NCBI GenBank assembly: GCA_965231905.1
Contig: CBDDOO010000002.1
Location: 1,521,468-1,585,467 of the forward strand
Reading direction: 5' to 3'
Source: G963663315 sp965231905
GTDB lineage: Bacteria > Pseudomonadota > Gammaproteobacteria > Arenicellales > Poriferihabitantaceae
DNA length: 64,000 bases
The notes under the pieces: model-generated
What the model was told of the DNA's origin: nothing
Databases searched by the model: none
What the model saw: the letters and a program-made list of their open reading frames with translations, nothing else
In this document: one piece after another, positions 1 through 8,278 of the stretch
How the letters are laid out: each line of letters begins with the position of its first letter
Position numbering within the stretch: the first letter of the stretch is position 1
Translations under genes and position numbers: made by a program

Positions 1-12
1 CGCGCGTCCTGA

Positions 13-840
13 TCAGCGTTTGAGCAGATAGTTGTCCAGCATCCTGTCGGTCAGGATGCGTTTCAGCGCTGCCAGTACCCTGGTCGGTGTCGTCACCCGA
101 TACCGGATTCTGGGGCGAGGGCTTTCCAGCGCATGGATGGTGGCTTTGAGCACCGCTTCGGGTGGCAGTGTGTAACGGGTCGGGCGATCACTTTCCAGGC
201 GTTTTTCAAGTTCCTGGTATTCTGCCCGGTGGGCGCTGCGGCTTCGATCAATGTGTTCGATAAACTTTTGCAGGGAATTGACCCTGAATTGGCTGGTGAT
301 CGGGCCGGGCTCAATCAGGCTCAGCTTGATCCCGGAGCCGGCCAGTTCCAGGCGCATGGTGTCGGTCAGCCCTTCCAGGGCATACTTGCTGGCGTTATAG
401 GCGCCCCGGTATTTCAGGCTGACAAAGCCGAGAACCGAGCTGATCTGTATGATCCGGCCTGCATTGTTTTGCCGCATGCTCGGGATAACCCGGTTGGTGA
501 GTTCCTGGGTCCCGAACACATTGGTTTCAAACTGGGCTCGCAAGCTGGTCCGGGTCAGGTCCTCAACTGCGCCGGGTTGTCCATACGCGCCATTATTGAT
601 CAATCCGAACAACTGGCCGTCAGTCAGTTCGAGGGTTTTGACAAGGCCACTTTCAATACATTCAGGATCATCCAGATCCAGTACAACCGTGTCCAGTCCG
701 GATTCGGACAGAGCAGGCAGGTCAGCCGGGTTGCGGCAACTGGCGATGACATGGTAACCCCGGGCATGCAAACCCAGCGCCAGACAATGCCCAATGCCGG
801 TCGAACAGCCGGTAATCAGAATCGCATTATTTTTATTCAT
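13..840 (-). CDS. Short-chain dehydrogenase/reductase (SDR) family oxidoreductase
   Basis: A classical single-domain SDR of 275 residues, the usual length. The Rossmann glycine motif TGCSTGIG is at residues 10-17, the NNGAYG motif (the NNAG-type segment) at 82-87, a catalytic serine in QISSV near 134-135, and the YNASK pair gives Tyr148 and Lys152. Such enzymes use NAD(P)H to oxidise or reduce an alcohol or carbonyl; the substrate cannot be read from sequence. I chose the ATG at 840, seven codons inside a GTG at 861, because family members begin just before the TG-rich motif. It is divergent from the Gfo/Idh/MocA gene, with about 60 bases between the two starts. The position of PGPITSQF after the active site is typical of the family. 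The family call is firm; the substrate is unknown. Confidence 0.9.
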   Translation of the reverse strand: MNKNNAILITGCSTGIGHCLALGLHARGYHVIASCRNPADLPALSESGLDTVVLDLDDPECIESGLVKTLELTDGQLFGLINNGAYGQPGAVEDLTRTSLRAQFETNVFGTQELTNRVIPSMRQNNAGRIIQISSVLGFVSLKYRGAYNASKYALEGLTDTMRLELAGSGIKLSLIEPGPITSQFRVNSLQKFIEHIDRSRSAHRAEYQELEKRLESDRPTRYTLPPEAVLKATIHALESPRPRIRYRVTTPTRVLAALKRILTDRMLDNYLLKR

Positions 841-899
841 CCGTTTTCTATTGAATCGCACACATGGATTAATTTCCGATTGTCCACTAGAATCCGTTG

Positions 900-1913
900 A
901 TGCTCAAGAGCGGACCAGAAATCGGGCGGGCACAGAGACCCGCCCCTACGACTGTCAAATTGGATAACAACAAGAAGATAAGGGTCGCGGTCATTGGGGC
1001 AGGGTATCTGGGGCGGATTCATGCCAGAATTTATCATGAAATGGATCATGTTGATCTGGTTGCGGTGGTGGACACCGATGCGGCAGTGGCACAGGATGTT
1101 GCGCAAAGCTGTGGCTGTCAGGCGCTGACTCACGCTGAAGACGTCCTGGACCGGATTGACGCGGTCAGCATTGTGGTTCCGACCAGCTTGCACTTGCCTG
1201 TTGCGCGCCTGTTCCTCGAAGCCGGCATCCATACCCTGCTCGAAAAGCCGGTCGCTCCGACTGTAGAGGAAAGTGCGCGCATTGTCCGGCTCGCGGAAGC
1301 ATCCGGGGCCATATTGCAGGTCGGGCATCTGGAGCGCTTCAACGCGGGGGTCATGAAAATAGCGGAACTGGCGCGGCAACCCCGGTTCATCGAGGTACAT
1401 CGGCTGGGGGAATTCAACAAACGCGCAACCGATGTCGATGTGGTCACCGACCTGATGATCCACGATATTGATATTGTGCTGTCACTGATCCAGTCGGAAC
1501 TGAAATCCGTATCAGCCACCGGAGCGCCGGTTGTGACCGATCATGTCGATATCGCCAACGCGCGTCTGGAATTTGGAAACGGAGCGGTTGCCAATGTCAC
1601 TTCCAGCCGGGTATCGACACAACGGTTTCGCCGTATCCGGGTGTTTTCCGAGAATCGTTACCTGGGGTTGAATTTCCTGACCCAGCAATTGTCTGAAGTC
1701 AGGACGGGTAGGAAAAAGAAAGGCAGTAACTTCCCGGAACTGGAACGCCGGGATATTGATGTCTCCCCCCAACAACCCCTGAATGTCGAGTTGGCCCACT
1801 TCATTGACTGTGTCAATCATGGCCAGCGTCCTTTGGTCAGCGGTGAAGACGGCCTGGTCGCGGTTGAGGTGGCGGAAATGGTAAGAGCGAAGATTTTCCA
1901 GTCTGGATATTGA
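900..1913 (+). CDS. Gfo/Idh/MocA family NAD(P)-dependent oxidoreductase
   Basis: The N-terminal Rossmann domain carries RVAVIGAGYLG and the following VAVVDTD (beta-2 acid). The family signature LLEKPVAPTVEES comes next, then the C-terminal alpha/beta substrate domain with HDIDIVLSL. Length is about 337 residues from the ATG at 900, or 317 from a TTG at 960; neither has a clear Shine-Dalgarno sequence. The first 20 codons from 900 run through a GC-rich hairpin repeat and give no recognisable protein sequence, so 960 may be the true start. The family oxidises sugar hydroxyls. The sequence reminds me of GnnA, which makes a 3-keto-UDP-GlcNAc for amide-linked lipid A, but no gnnB-type aminotransferase is adjacent, so that stays a guess. 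The stop overlaps an in-frame TTG of the next gene. Confidence 0.88.
   Translation: MLKSGPEIGRAQRPAPTTVKLDNNKKIRVAVIGAGYLGRIHARIYHEMDHVDLVAVVDTDAAVAQDVAQSCGCQALTHAEDVLDRIDAVSIVVPTSLHLPVARLFLEAGIHTLLEKPVAPTVEESARIVRLAEASGAILQVGHLERFNAGVMKIAELARQPRFIEVHRLGEFNKRATDVDVVTDLMIHDIDIVLSLIQSELKSVSATGAPVVTDHVDIANARLEFGNGAVANVTSSRVSTQRFRRIRVFSENRYLGLNFLTQQLSEVRTGRKKKGSNFPELERRDIDVSPQQPLNVELAHFIDCVNHGQRPLVSGEDGLVAVEVAEMVRAKIFQSGY
924..945. repeat. GC-rich hairpin repeat at the 5' end of the Gfo/Idh/MocA gene
   Basis: GGGCGGG (924-930), an 8-base loop, then CCCGCCC (939-945) form a perfect 7-bp stem. The sequence and its CTACG tail resemble the short dispersed palindromes found between genes in many proteobacteria (from memory, not searched). 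It lies inside the 5' end of the downstream reading frame if the ATG at 900 is used, and just upstream of it if translation starts at the TTG at 960. The first is odd and the second ordinary. Confidence 0.6.
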
Positions 1914-1963
1914 CTGGCGAATCGAATGTGTATGAAGTGATAATCAGACCCGGGACTATGAAT

Positions 1964-2680
1964 ATGACCAGAGAATTGTTTCGTGAAGACGGCTACCTGA
2001 AATCCTGCAGGGCGAGGGTGACGGCTGTCTGGGCGGGTGGCGACCGATACGGCATATCGGTGGATCAAACCGTGTTTTATCCGTTGGGCGGAGGGCAGCC
2101 CGGAGACACGGGCACAATAACCCGCGCGGACGGCGTCGCCATTGGAGTGATTGATTGCTACAAGGACCGAACCACTGGTCAGCATCTGCACATCGTCAAC
2201 CCGTGTGACAATATACCGGTGGTCGGGGAAGAGGTTAGGCTTTCACTGGATTGGGAGCGGCGTTATCGCCTGATGAGGATGCACAGTTGCATGCACATGC
2301 TGTGTGTAGCGGTTCCGGCCCCGGTCACCGGAGGGTCGATTCGGGACGGCAGTGGCCGGCTCGACTTCGATTTGCCGGAGCCGCCTGAAAAGGCTGATCT
2401 GGAGCGGCGATTGAATGAAATAATCCAGCGGGACCACCCGATGACCCTGCGCTGGATCACAGATGAGGAAATGGCGGCGCAGCCGGAGTTGATCCGCACC
2501 ATGTCGGTCAAGCCGCCGATGGGCGCCGGCCAGGTCAGGCTGGTTCAGTTCGGTGGAGCGGATTTGCAGCCCTGTGGCGGAACCCATGTCGCCAGCAGTG
2601 GTGAAATCGGACCGGTTCGGGTCGAAAGCATCAAGAACAAGGGCAAGCAGAATCGCCGAATTACGATAGAGTTCGCTTGA
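1964..2680 (+). CDS. Free-standing alanyl-tRNA editing protein (AlaX type)
   Basis: Trans-editing domain related to the AlaS second half. It hydrolyses mischarged Ser- (or Gly-) tRNA-Ala in the cytoplasm. Metal-binding residues are visible: H107 and H111 (HSCMH) and C204 with H208 (CGGTH), counted from the ATG at 1964. The GGGQPGDTG segment of the AlaX/AlaS core is present near residue 45. At about 238 residues it fits the medium-length AlaX class. The frame is open back to a TTG at 1910 that would overlap the upstream stop, but the sequence from MTRELFREDGY is the usual AlaX opening, so I prefer 1964. The window also encodes a complete AlaS with its own editing domain (45469-48090), so this is a second proofreading activity. 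Confidence 0.9.
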   Translation: MTRELFREDGYLKSCRARVTAVWAGGDRYGISVDQTVFYPLGGGQPGDTGTITRADGVAIGVIDCYKDRTTGQHLHIVNPCDNIPVVGEEVRLSLDWERRYRLMRMHSCMHMLCVAVPAPVTGGSIRDGSGRLDFDLPEPPEKADLERRLNEIIQRDHPMTLRWITDEEMAAQPELIRTMSVKPPMGAGQVRLVQFGGADLQPCGGTHVASSGEIGPVRVESIKNKGKQNRRITIEFA

Positions 2681-2701
2681 CCCGGGTTCTCTTGTCCCCG
2701 T

Positions 2702-3319
2702 TCAGCGAGACGGACGCGAAACGCTATGCCGGGATAATTGATCCGGGGTGTTGATGTTCTCGAACATATCTGCATTGTCGGAAAAGTCGACCGTGCAATA
2801 ACCACACTGTTGATACCAGCGGTCAATTTTTCGCTCCCCGGAACGCAGGCAGGCAGGCAGGCTGTCGGTGAGGGAACGGTGAAGCAGCGCGTATACCGGC
2901 TGGATCCTGTCCTGTAGTCGAGCTACCACGATTTTGTTGTCGGACCCTGAAGTCGCCTCCATCATCCTCTCGCAATAGTCAACCGCCAGAATCGGGCCAT
3001 CACACGGTACTGTAATCATCCAGTCAGTCCGGGTATGAATCAAGCCAGAGTACATCCCTGCCAGTGGCCCCTGGAAATCCGGATGTTGGTCCGGGACCAC
3101 GGTATACCCATACTGCTGATATTCAGCAAGGTTGCGGTTCGCATTGATCAGGATATTTTCGCATTGAGGCGCCAGTTGCCCGAGGATAAGTCCAATCATT
3201 GTCTTTCCGTTCAGCATCAACAGTCCCTTATCCTGCCCCTGCATTCTCCTGGCCCTGCCGCCAGCCAGAATAAGCGCCGTCAGATTATCCGGCCGATCAG
3301 CCGAAATTCGATTTTGCAC
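2702..3319 (-). CDS. mobA: Molybdenum cofactor guanylyltransferase MobA
   Basis: Transfers GMP from GTP to the molybdopterin cofactor, giving the MGD form used by DMSO-reductase-family enzymes such as formate dehydrogenases. The nucleotidyltransferase signature LILAGGRARRM then DKGL is at residues 16-33, and PCDGP, carrying the metal-binding aspartate, near residue 100. Length of 205 residues is near the E. coli protein. The start is a GTG at 3319, and the 5' end overlaps the 3' end of tupC by 23 bases, so it is translationally coupled to the transporter operon. Its 3' end faces the alanyl-tRNA editing gene across 21 bases. Placement behind a tungstate/molybdate importer supports the assignment. 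Confidence 0.93.
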   Translation of the reverse strand: MQNRISADRPDNLTALILAGGRARRMQGQDKGLLMLNGKTMIGLILGQLAPQCENILINANRNLAEYQQYGYTVVPDQHPDFQGPLAGMYSGLIHTRTDWMITVPCDGPILAVDYCERMMEATSGSDNKIVVARLQDRIQPVYALLHRSLTDSLPACLRSGERKIDRWYQQCGYCTVDFSDNADMFENINTPDQLSRHSVSRPSR

Positions 3320-4022
3320 TGTTATCCCGGTGGATGGATGTCACGTTACCACTGTATTCGAGGTCTTCTGCGCTGGTTAATTTGCCCTCTGACAAAATCA
3401 GACGCTGGTCGGCGTGTTCGTTGAAAAACTGGAAATTGTGGCTGCTGATCACAATACCGACGCCAGCCTCTTTCAGGCGTTGTAAAAGCTCAAGCGTTCG
3501 CAAGGCGGAAGGGGTGTCCATATTAGCCACTGGTTCGTCCAGCAACAAAAACGGAGATTGCCGTAGCCATGCGCGGGCAAGCGCCACTCTTTGCTGTTGG
3601 CCGCCGGAAAGGGATTTTGCCGACAATGATTTGTGCTTCGACAGCATGGCCCATTGCAATGCATCATTGATGTCCCTGTCCCGCTGTCCTGAAATGGTGA
3701 AAGGCTTGAGGGCGATGGACAGATTTCTGGACACGCTGCCCTCGAACATATAAGGAGTCTGGTGCATATACATCAGATAACGCAATAATTCCTTTCTGCT
3801 TTGTTTTATCGACCTGCTGTGAAACCCAAAATCCACAGATCCCTGGTCCGGAGCAAGCAATCCGGATAATATCTTCAACAAGGTGGTCTTGCCGGCGCCA
3901 TTTTCACCAGACAGCAGATAAATCCGCCCGCCGTGAATCGTGACCGTGACATCAATCAGGATTTCCGCGCCGGAAAATGATTTTGATATTTTTGTAAATT
4001 GTATTGCTGGATTATCAATCAT
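3297..4022 (-). CDS. tupC: Tungstate/molybdate-type ABC transporter, ATP-binding protein
   Basis: ABC ATPase of 241 residues. Walker A GENGAGKTT is near residue 38, the signature LSGGQQQRVALARA near 140, Walker B LLLDEPVANMD near 160, and the switch histidine in ISSHN near 193. Its start overlaps the stop of the permease gene by four bases (ATGA), and its 3' end overlaps mobA. The tungstate assignment comes from the TupB-like permease and the mobA partner; the ATPase alone would only support oxyanion or polar amino acid uptake. No substrate-binding protein gene (tupA) is adjacent. Confidence 0.85.
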   Translation of the reverse strand: MIDNPAIQFTKISKSFSGAEILIDVTVTIHGGRIYLLSGENGAGKTTLLKILSGLLAPDQGSVDFGFHSRSIKQSRKELLRYLMYMHQTPYMFEGSVSRNLSIALKPFTISGQRDRDINDALQWAMLSKHKSLSAKSLSGGQQQRVALARAWLRQSPFLLLDEPVANMDTPSALRTLELLQRLKEAGVGIVISSHNFQFFNEHADQRLILSEGKLTSAEDLEYSGNVTSIHRDNSAKSNFG

Positions 4023-4720
4023 ATCGACAGTTTACCTCGACCCTGGAAATAATGCAGGAGCAAATTCAATAAAAAAGCCAGCGCAACCAGAACGATGCCA
4101 AGCGCTATGCCCTGGGAAAAATTGCCTTTGGTGGTTTCAAGCGCAATCGCGGTCGGAATATTACGGGTATGGTGCAGGATATTGCCACCCACCATCATCG
4201 AGGCGCCCACCTCCGCTATGATTCGCCCAAACCCGGCGAGCATTGCAGCAAGCAGTCCAAATTTGGCTTCATTGGAAATAAGTACGAATGCCATCAATGG
4301 TTTATATCCTATAGTTCGAGCTGTTTCCCACGCTCTGACATCAATCGCCTGAAATGCTGAATGACCCATTGAAATCAATATCGGCAGGCAAATGGCGATT
4401 TGCGCCAGCGCCATCGCCGTTTGTGTGAACAACAATTTCCAATCTCCGAGTGGCCCTTGTCTTGAAAGCAGGAGGTATAGAACCAGGCCAACCACAACAG
4501 CGGGGAATGCCAGAAAGGTGTTTGATAAGGATATGATCAGTCGTCGGCCGGGGAAATTGAAATAAGCAAGGGCAAAGGCGACGAACCATGCGAACGGACA
4601 GGCAATCACGATGGCGGCGCCGGATACTCGAAATGAGATTCCGATAATCTCCCACAGCTCCCGGTCGCCACTCAATAGCAGTGAGAATGCTTCCAGCGTC
4701 GCGGTAGACAGTGATTCCAC
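4019..4720 (-). CDS. tupB: Tungstate-type ABC transporter permease (TupB-like)
   Basis: Integral inner-membrane protein of 233 residues with several hydrophobic helices. The stretch EVGASMMVGGN followed by TRNIPTAIALETTKG is the characteristic TupB/WtpB-type coupling region, near residues 170-200. In the family this permease pairs with an ATPase (TupC) and a periplasmic tungstate-binding protein (TupA). It is the first gene of a tight tupB-tupC-mobA unit. The binding protein that normally leads the operon is absent, and the next gene upstream is lepA on the opposite strand. Confidence 0.87.
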   Translation of the reverse strand: MESLSTATLEAFSLLLSGDRELWEIIGISFRVSGAAIVIACPFAWFVAFALAYFNFPGRRLIISLSNTFLAFPAVVVGLVLYLLLSRQGPLGDWKLLFTQTAMALAQIAICLPILISMGHSAFQAIDVRAWETARTIGYKPLMAFVLISNEAKFGLLAAMLAGFGRIIAEVGASMMVGGNILHHTRNIPTAIALETTKGNFSQGIALGIVLVALAFLLNLLLHYFQGRGKLSI

Positions 4721-4916
4721 TTGAAATGTTGATCCTGGATTTTGTCGTTCAATCTGACCAGATACGATATTTGTTCAGTATTTGGTATTTTATCCGAGGT
4801 CTACGGTAAAATACCCGGTCTGATTGCTTACATCCGGCCAGTTCCATCCGAATGGACAACCAGTTCGATCCGGGGACCAGACCTTCCCGGAACCATATCC
4901 GCCTGAATCCATAGTG
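4721..4916. promoter_or_regulatory. Divergent tupB/lepA intergenic region
   Basis: AT-rich 196-base gap between divergent starts. A plausible lepA minus-10 element TAAAAT is at 4807-4812, with a poor TTGGTA 19 bases upstream. No clear Mo/W-responsive palindrome is visible to me. The reading frame of lepA is open back to 4824, but that stretch does not look like protein. Confidence 0.3.
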
Positions 4917-6743
4917 ATGCCCGAACCGATTTCCTGTAATTACGCCCCCGCCCGGATTCGGAACTTCTCGATTATCGCCCATGTCGACCACGGCAAGTCT
5001 ACCCTGGCTGACCGTTTTATCCAGTTTTGCGGCGGCCTGGAAAAACGCGAAATGAAGGAACAGGTGCTGGATTCGATGGACCTTGAGCGAGAGCGGGGGA
5101 TTACGATAAAAGCGCAAAGCGTCACTCTGGATTACCTGGCCCGTAATGGTCATCGGTATCAGTTGAATCTGATCGACACTCCGGGCCATGTTGATTTTTC
5201 CTATGAAGTGTCACGCTCACTGAACGCTTGCGAAGGAGCGTTGCTGGTGGTGGACGCCGCCCAGGGCGTGGAGGCGCAAACCGTGGCAAACTGTTATGCC
5301 GCAGTTGATCTCGGCCTGACTGTCATTCCCGTACTCAATAAAATCGACCTGCCTGCCGCGGAGCCGGACAGGGTGATTCAGGAGATTGAAGATGTTGTCG
5401 GCATAGACAGCAGCGGCGCCTTGCTGGTCAGCGCGAAAACCGGGCAGGGGGTTCTTGAAATACTGGAGCGGATCGTATTATCGCTGCCTTCTCCCGCAGG
5501 TTCTGTGGAGGCGCCGCTCAGCGCTCTGATTCTCGATTCCTGGTTCGATAATTATCTCGGAGTGGTGGCGCTGATACGGATCATGCAGGGACAGATAACG
5601 ATCGGGAAAAACAAGATCAGAATGATGTCGTCCGGACGTGAGTTTCAGGTTGAAAACATCGGAGTGTTTACCCCGAAGCCGGTTCAGGTTGAGTCGCTCA
5701 GTGTGGGCAATGTCGGGTATCTGACCGCAGGCCTGAAGGAAATCCGGTCAGCCAGGGTCGGCGATACCATCACGTTGGGAAACCGCCCGGCCCAGTCCCC
5801 CCTGCCGGGCTTCAAGGAGGTCCAGCCAACCGTGTTTGCGGGCCTGTATCCGGTCAATGGCGCCGATTTTGAGGCATTCCGGGTAGCCTTGAACAAACTC
5901 AGCCTGAATGACGCTTCCCTGTCTTTTGAGCCTGAATCCTCACAAGCGCTCGGATTTGGCTTCCGATGCGGTTTTCTGGGTATGCTGCACATGGAAATTG
6001 TCCAGGAACGTCTCGAACGGGAGTATCGGCTTGACCTGATTACCACTGCGCCTACCGTGGTTTATGATGTGCTGAAAAAAAACGGCGAATCCATATTGAT
6101 TGACAATCCGGCGGATTTGCCGGAGCCGTCGGCCATTGAAACAATCCGGGAACCGTTCATTATCGCGCGGATACTGGCGCCGCACGATTATGTCGGAGCT
6201 GTCATCACGCTGTGTGTCGAAAAACGGGGAATACAGAAAAACATTCAATACCATGGACGTCAGGTGATGATCGAATTCGAGATGCCCTTGAGTGAAATCG
6301 TCATGGATTTCTTCGACCGGTTGAAATCGGTAAGCCGGGGCTATGGTTCGCTGGATTATGAGTTTATCGGCAGTCAGCCTGCCGATATGGTGAAAGTGGA
6401 TATCCTGATCAACGGGGAGAAAGTGGGGCCGCTGGCGGTCCTTGCGCACAGGGGACAGAGTCAATACCGTGCCCGCGAACTGGTTAAACGCTTGCGGGCG
6501 CTGATTCCAAGACAAATGTTTGATGTGGCGATCCAGGCGGCGATCGGGACCCGGATCATTGCCCGGGAAACGGTAAAGGCTCTAAGAAAGAATGTCACCG
6601 CGAAATGCTACGGCGGTGACATCACGCGCAAAAGAAAACTGCTGGAGAAACAAAAAGCGGGGAAGAAGCGAATGAAGCAGATCGGTTCGGTTGAAATCCC
6701 GCAGGAGGCATTTCTTTGCGTATTAAAAGTCAATCGGGACTGA
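4917..6743 (+). CDS. lepA: Elongation factor 4 (LepA) translational GTPase
   Basis: Ribosome-associated GTPase of 608 residues, close to the usual 599. The G1 loop is AHVDHGKSTLADR, G2 region ERGITI, G3 DTPGHVDF, G4 NKID and G5 SAKTGQG. EF-Tu domain II, an EF-G domain V-like part and the LepA-specific C-terminal domain ending KRMKQIG...VLKVNRD follow. The frame stays open to 4824, but family members start just before the RNFSIIAHVDHGK motif, so I use the ATG at 4917. It heads the lepA-lepB-rnc-era-recO order. The membrane-translation link to lepB downstream is conserved in proteobacteria. Confidence 0.97.
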   Translation: MPEPISCNYAPARIRNFSIIAHVDHGKSTLADRFIQFCGGLEKREMKEQVLDSMDLERERGITIKAQSVTLDYLARNGHRYQLNLIDTPGHVDFSYEVSRSLNACEGALLVVDAAQGVEAQTVANCYAAVDLGLTVIPVLNKIDLPAAEPDRVIQEIEDVVGIDSSGALLVSAKTGQGVLEILERIVLSLPSPAGSVEAPLSALILDSWFDNYLGVVALIRIMQGQITIGKNKIRMMSSGREFQVENIGVFTPKPVQVESLSVGNVGYLTAGLKEIRSARVGDTITLGNRPAQSPLPGFKEVQPTVFAGLYPVNGADFEAFRVALNKLSLNDASLSFEPESSQALGFGFRCGFLGMLHMEIVQERLEREYRLDLITTAPTVVYDVLKKNGESILIDNPADLPEPSAIETIREPFIIARILAPHDYVGAVITLCVEKRGIQKNIQYHGRQVMIEFEMPLSEIVMDFFDRLKSVSRGYGSLDYEFIGSQPADMVKVDILINGEKVGPLAVLAHRGQSQYRARELVKRLRALIPRQMFDVAIQAAIGTRIIARETVKALRKNVTAKCYGGDITRKRKLLEKQKAGKKRMKQIGSVEIPQEAFLCVLKVNRD

Positions 6744-6796
6744 TATTAAGGTAGAATCGCCCCCATTTAATCCAGGTTCAAATTCAAAGGGGTTGT

Positions 6797-7552
6797 ATGG
6801 ATTTTTCGCTCGTACTGTTTGTCGCGTTGCTGGTTTCAGGAGGCATTCTGTTGCTTGCAAAATTGCTGGGCCGCAGGAAACGAAGGTCGATTATCGTAGA
6901 ATATGCCAGGGCGCTGTTTCCGGTTATTCTGTTCGTTTTCGTATTGCGCTCATTTGTGATTGAGCCGTTCAGAATTCCGTCGGGTTCCATGCTGCCGGGT
7001 TTGCATATCGGGGATTTCATCCTGGTCAACAAATTCAAATATGGAATACGCCTGCCGGTGGTCAACATGAAGGTCATTCCCATCGACAGCCCCGAACGCG
7101 GAGACGTGATCGTGTTTCGATACCCCCAGAACCCTAAACTGAATTTCATCAAGCGGGTGATTGGTCTGCCGGGCGACAGGCTTTCATACGTAGACAAGAG
7201 ACTCACGATCAACGGAGAACCGGTTGAAACGCAGGATGATGGACGATACGCCTACGTGCAGGACAAGTTGAAGGGAGCATCAGCCGGTCAACTGGTGGAA
7301 ACGATTGATGGCGATGACCATCTCATTATACTCGATGATCAGGGTTTTACGCGCAATCTTGAAGAAGTCAATGTCCCTGAAGGGCATTATTTCGTGATGG
7401 GAGATAACCGGGATCACAGCAATGACAGCCGGTACTGGGGCTTTGTGCCGGAAAGCAACGTGGTCGGTGAGGCTTTTTTCATCTGGTTCAGCTGGAAAAG
7501 CGCCAGTGGAGGCGGTGTGGAATGGGGTCGAATCGGCAACACAATCGAATAA
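6797..7552 (+). CDS. lepB: Signal peptidase I
   Basis: Inner-membrane serine protease of 251 residues that removes signal peptides from exported proteins. A first hydrophobic segment begins at residue 2 and a second lies near residues 36-50. The catalytic serine is in IPSGSMLPGL (near residue 62) and the catalytic lysine in the segment ending IKRVIGLPGD (near residue 117). The downstream box GDNRDHSNDSRYWGFVP is present near residue 200. An AAAGGGG Shine-Dalgarno precedes the ATG. It follows lepA by 53 bases, in which TAGAAT at 6752 could be a minus-10 element. Confidence 0.97.
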   Translation: MDFSLVLFVALLVSGGILLLAKLLGRRKRRSIIVEYARALFPVILFVFVLRSFVIEPFRIPSGSMLPGLHIGDFILVNKFKYGIRLPVVNMKVIPIDSPERGDVIVFRYPQNPKLNFIKRVIGLPGDRLSYVDKRLTINGEPVETQDDGRYAYVQDKLKGASAGQLVETIDGDDHLIILDDQGFTRNLEEVNVPEGHYFVMGDNRDHSNDSRYWGFVPESNVVGEAFFIWFSWKSASGGGVEWGRIGNTIE

Positions 7553-7582
7553 ACTCATTCGATACAGGTACGGGTAAATCGG

Positions 7583-8278
7583 TTGATTGCCAATGTGATT
7601 GACATTGACGCGGTTGAACGGGCGCTGGATTATCAATTCAACCATCGTGACTTGCTCTATCTGGCATTGTCACACCGCAGCAACATGGATTTGCCGAACA
7701 ATCAGCGCCTGGAATATCTGGGCGACAGCATTATCGGGTTCTTCATATCGCAATCATTGTACCGGCTTTTCCCGCAGTTGAATGAGGGAGACCTGACTGC
7801 GATGAGAGCGCGGCTGGTGCGAAATACCACACTGGCGTCCCTGGCGCGGGAATTGCGTCTGGATCGTTATTTGATAATGTCCGACGGAGAGCTGAAAAAT
7901 AATGGCCGCAATCGTGTTTCTGCATTAGCTGATGCTTTCGAAGCGGTCGTCGGCGCTGTTTATCTGGATGGGGGCATTGAATCGGTCAACCAGTTCCTCG
8001 ACAGAACGTACCGGACGCTGCTTGAGCATATTCAACCACGTGATCTCAAGGACAGTAAAACCCGGTTACAGGAAAGACTGCAGAAGGACGACTGCCTGTT
8101 GCCGATCTACCGTGTTTTAAGACAGGACGGTGAGGCGCACGACCTGACCTTCGAGGTTTCCTGTTCAGCGCCGGGAATCAACCAGACGTTTATTGCCCGG
8201 GGCCCAAGCCGTAAAGCCGCGGAACAGGCGGCAGCCGAACAGGCGCTGGCAGCGCTGGACAAACAGGATTGCCGATGA
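7583..8278 (+). CDS. rnc: Ribonuclease III
   Basis: Double-stranded-RNA endonuclease of about 231 residues that processes rRNA precursors and structured mRNAs. The catalytic signature NQRLEYLGDSIIGF is near residues 37-50, with the second acidic cluster in LADAFEAVVGAVYLDGG. A C-terminal dsRNA-binding domain runs from about residue 155 (DSKTRLQERLQ) to the end. The start is a TTG at 7583, with a GTG four codons later as an alternative. The 3' end overlaps era by four bases, the usual coupled rnc-era arrangement. Confidence 0.96.
   Translation: MIANVIDIDAVERALDYQFNHRDLLYLALSHRSNMDLPNNQRLEYLGDSIIGFFISQSLYRLFPQLNEGDLTAMRARLVRNTTLASLARELRLDRYLIMSDGELKNNGRNRVSALADAFEAVVGAVYLDGGIESVNQFLDRTYRTLLEHIQPRDLKDSKTRLQERLQKDDCLLPIYRVLRQDGEAHDLTFEVSCSAPGINQTFIARGPSRKAAEQAAAEQALAALDKQDCR

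Noticed and set aside
133..900. Plus-strand frame of 255 codons opposite the SDR gene
   Set aside because: The minus strand encodes a complete SDR with all motifs; the plus-strand product resembles nothing.
4824..4916. N-terminal extension of LepA by 31 residues
   Set aside because: The extension has no family similarity, overlaps the probable promoter and lacks a ribosome-binding site; the ATG at 4917 fits the family.
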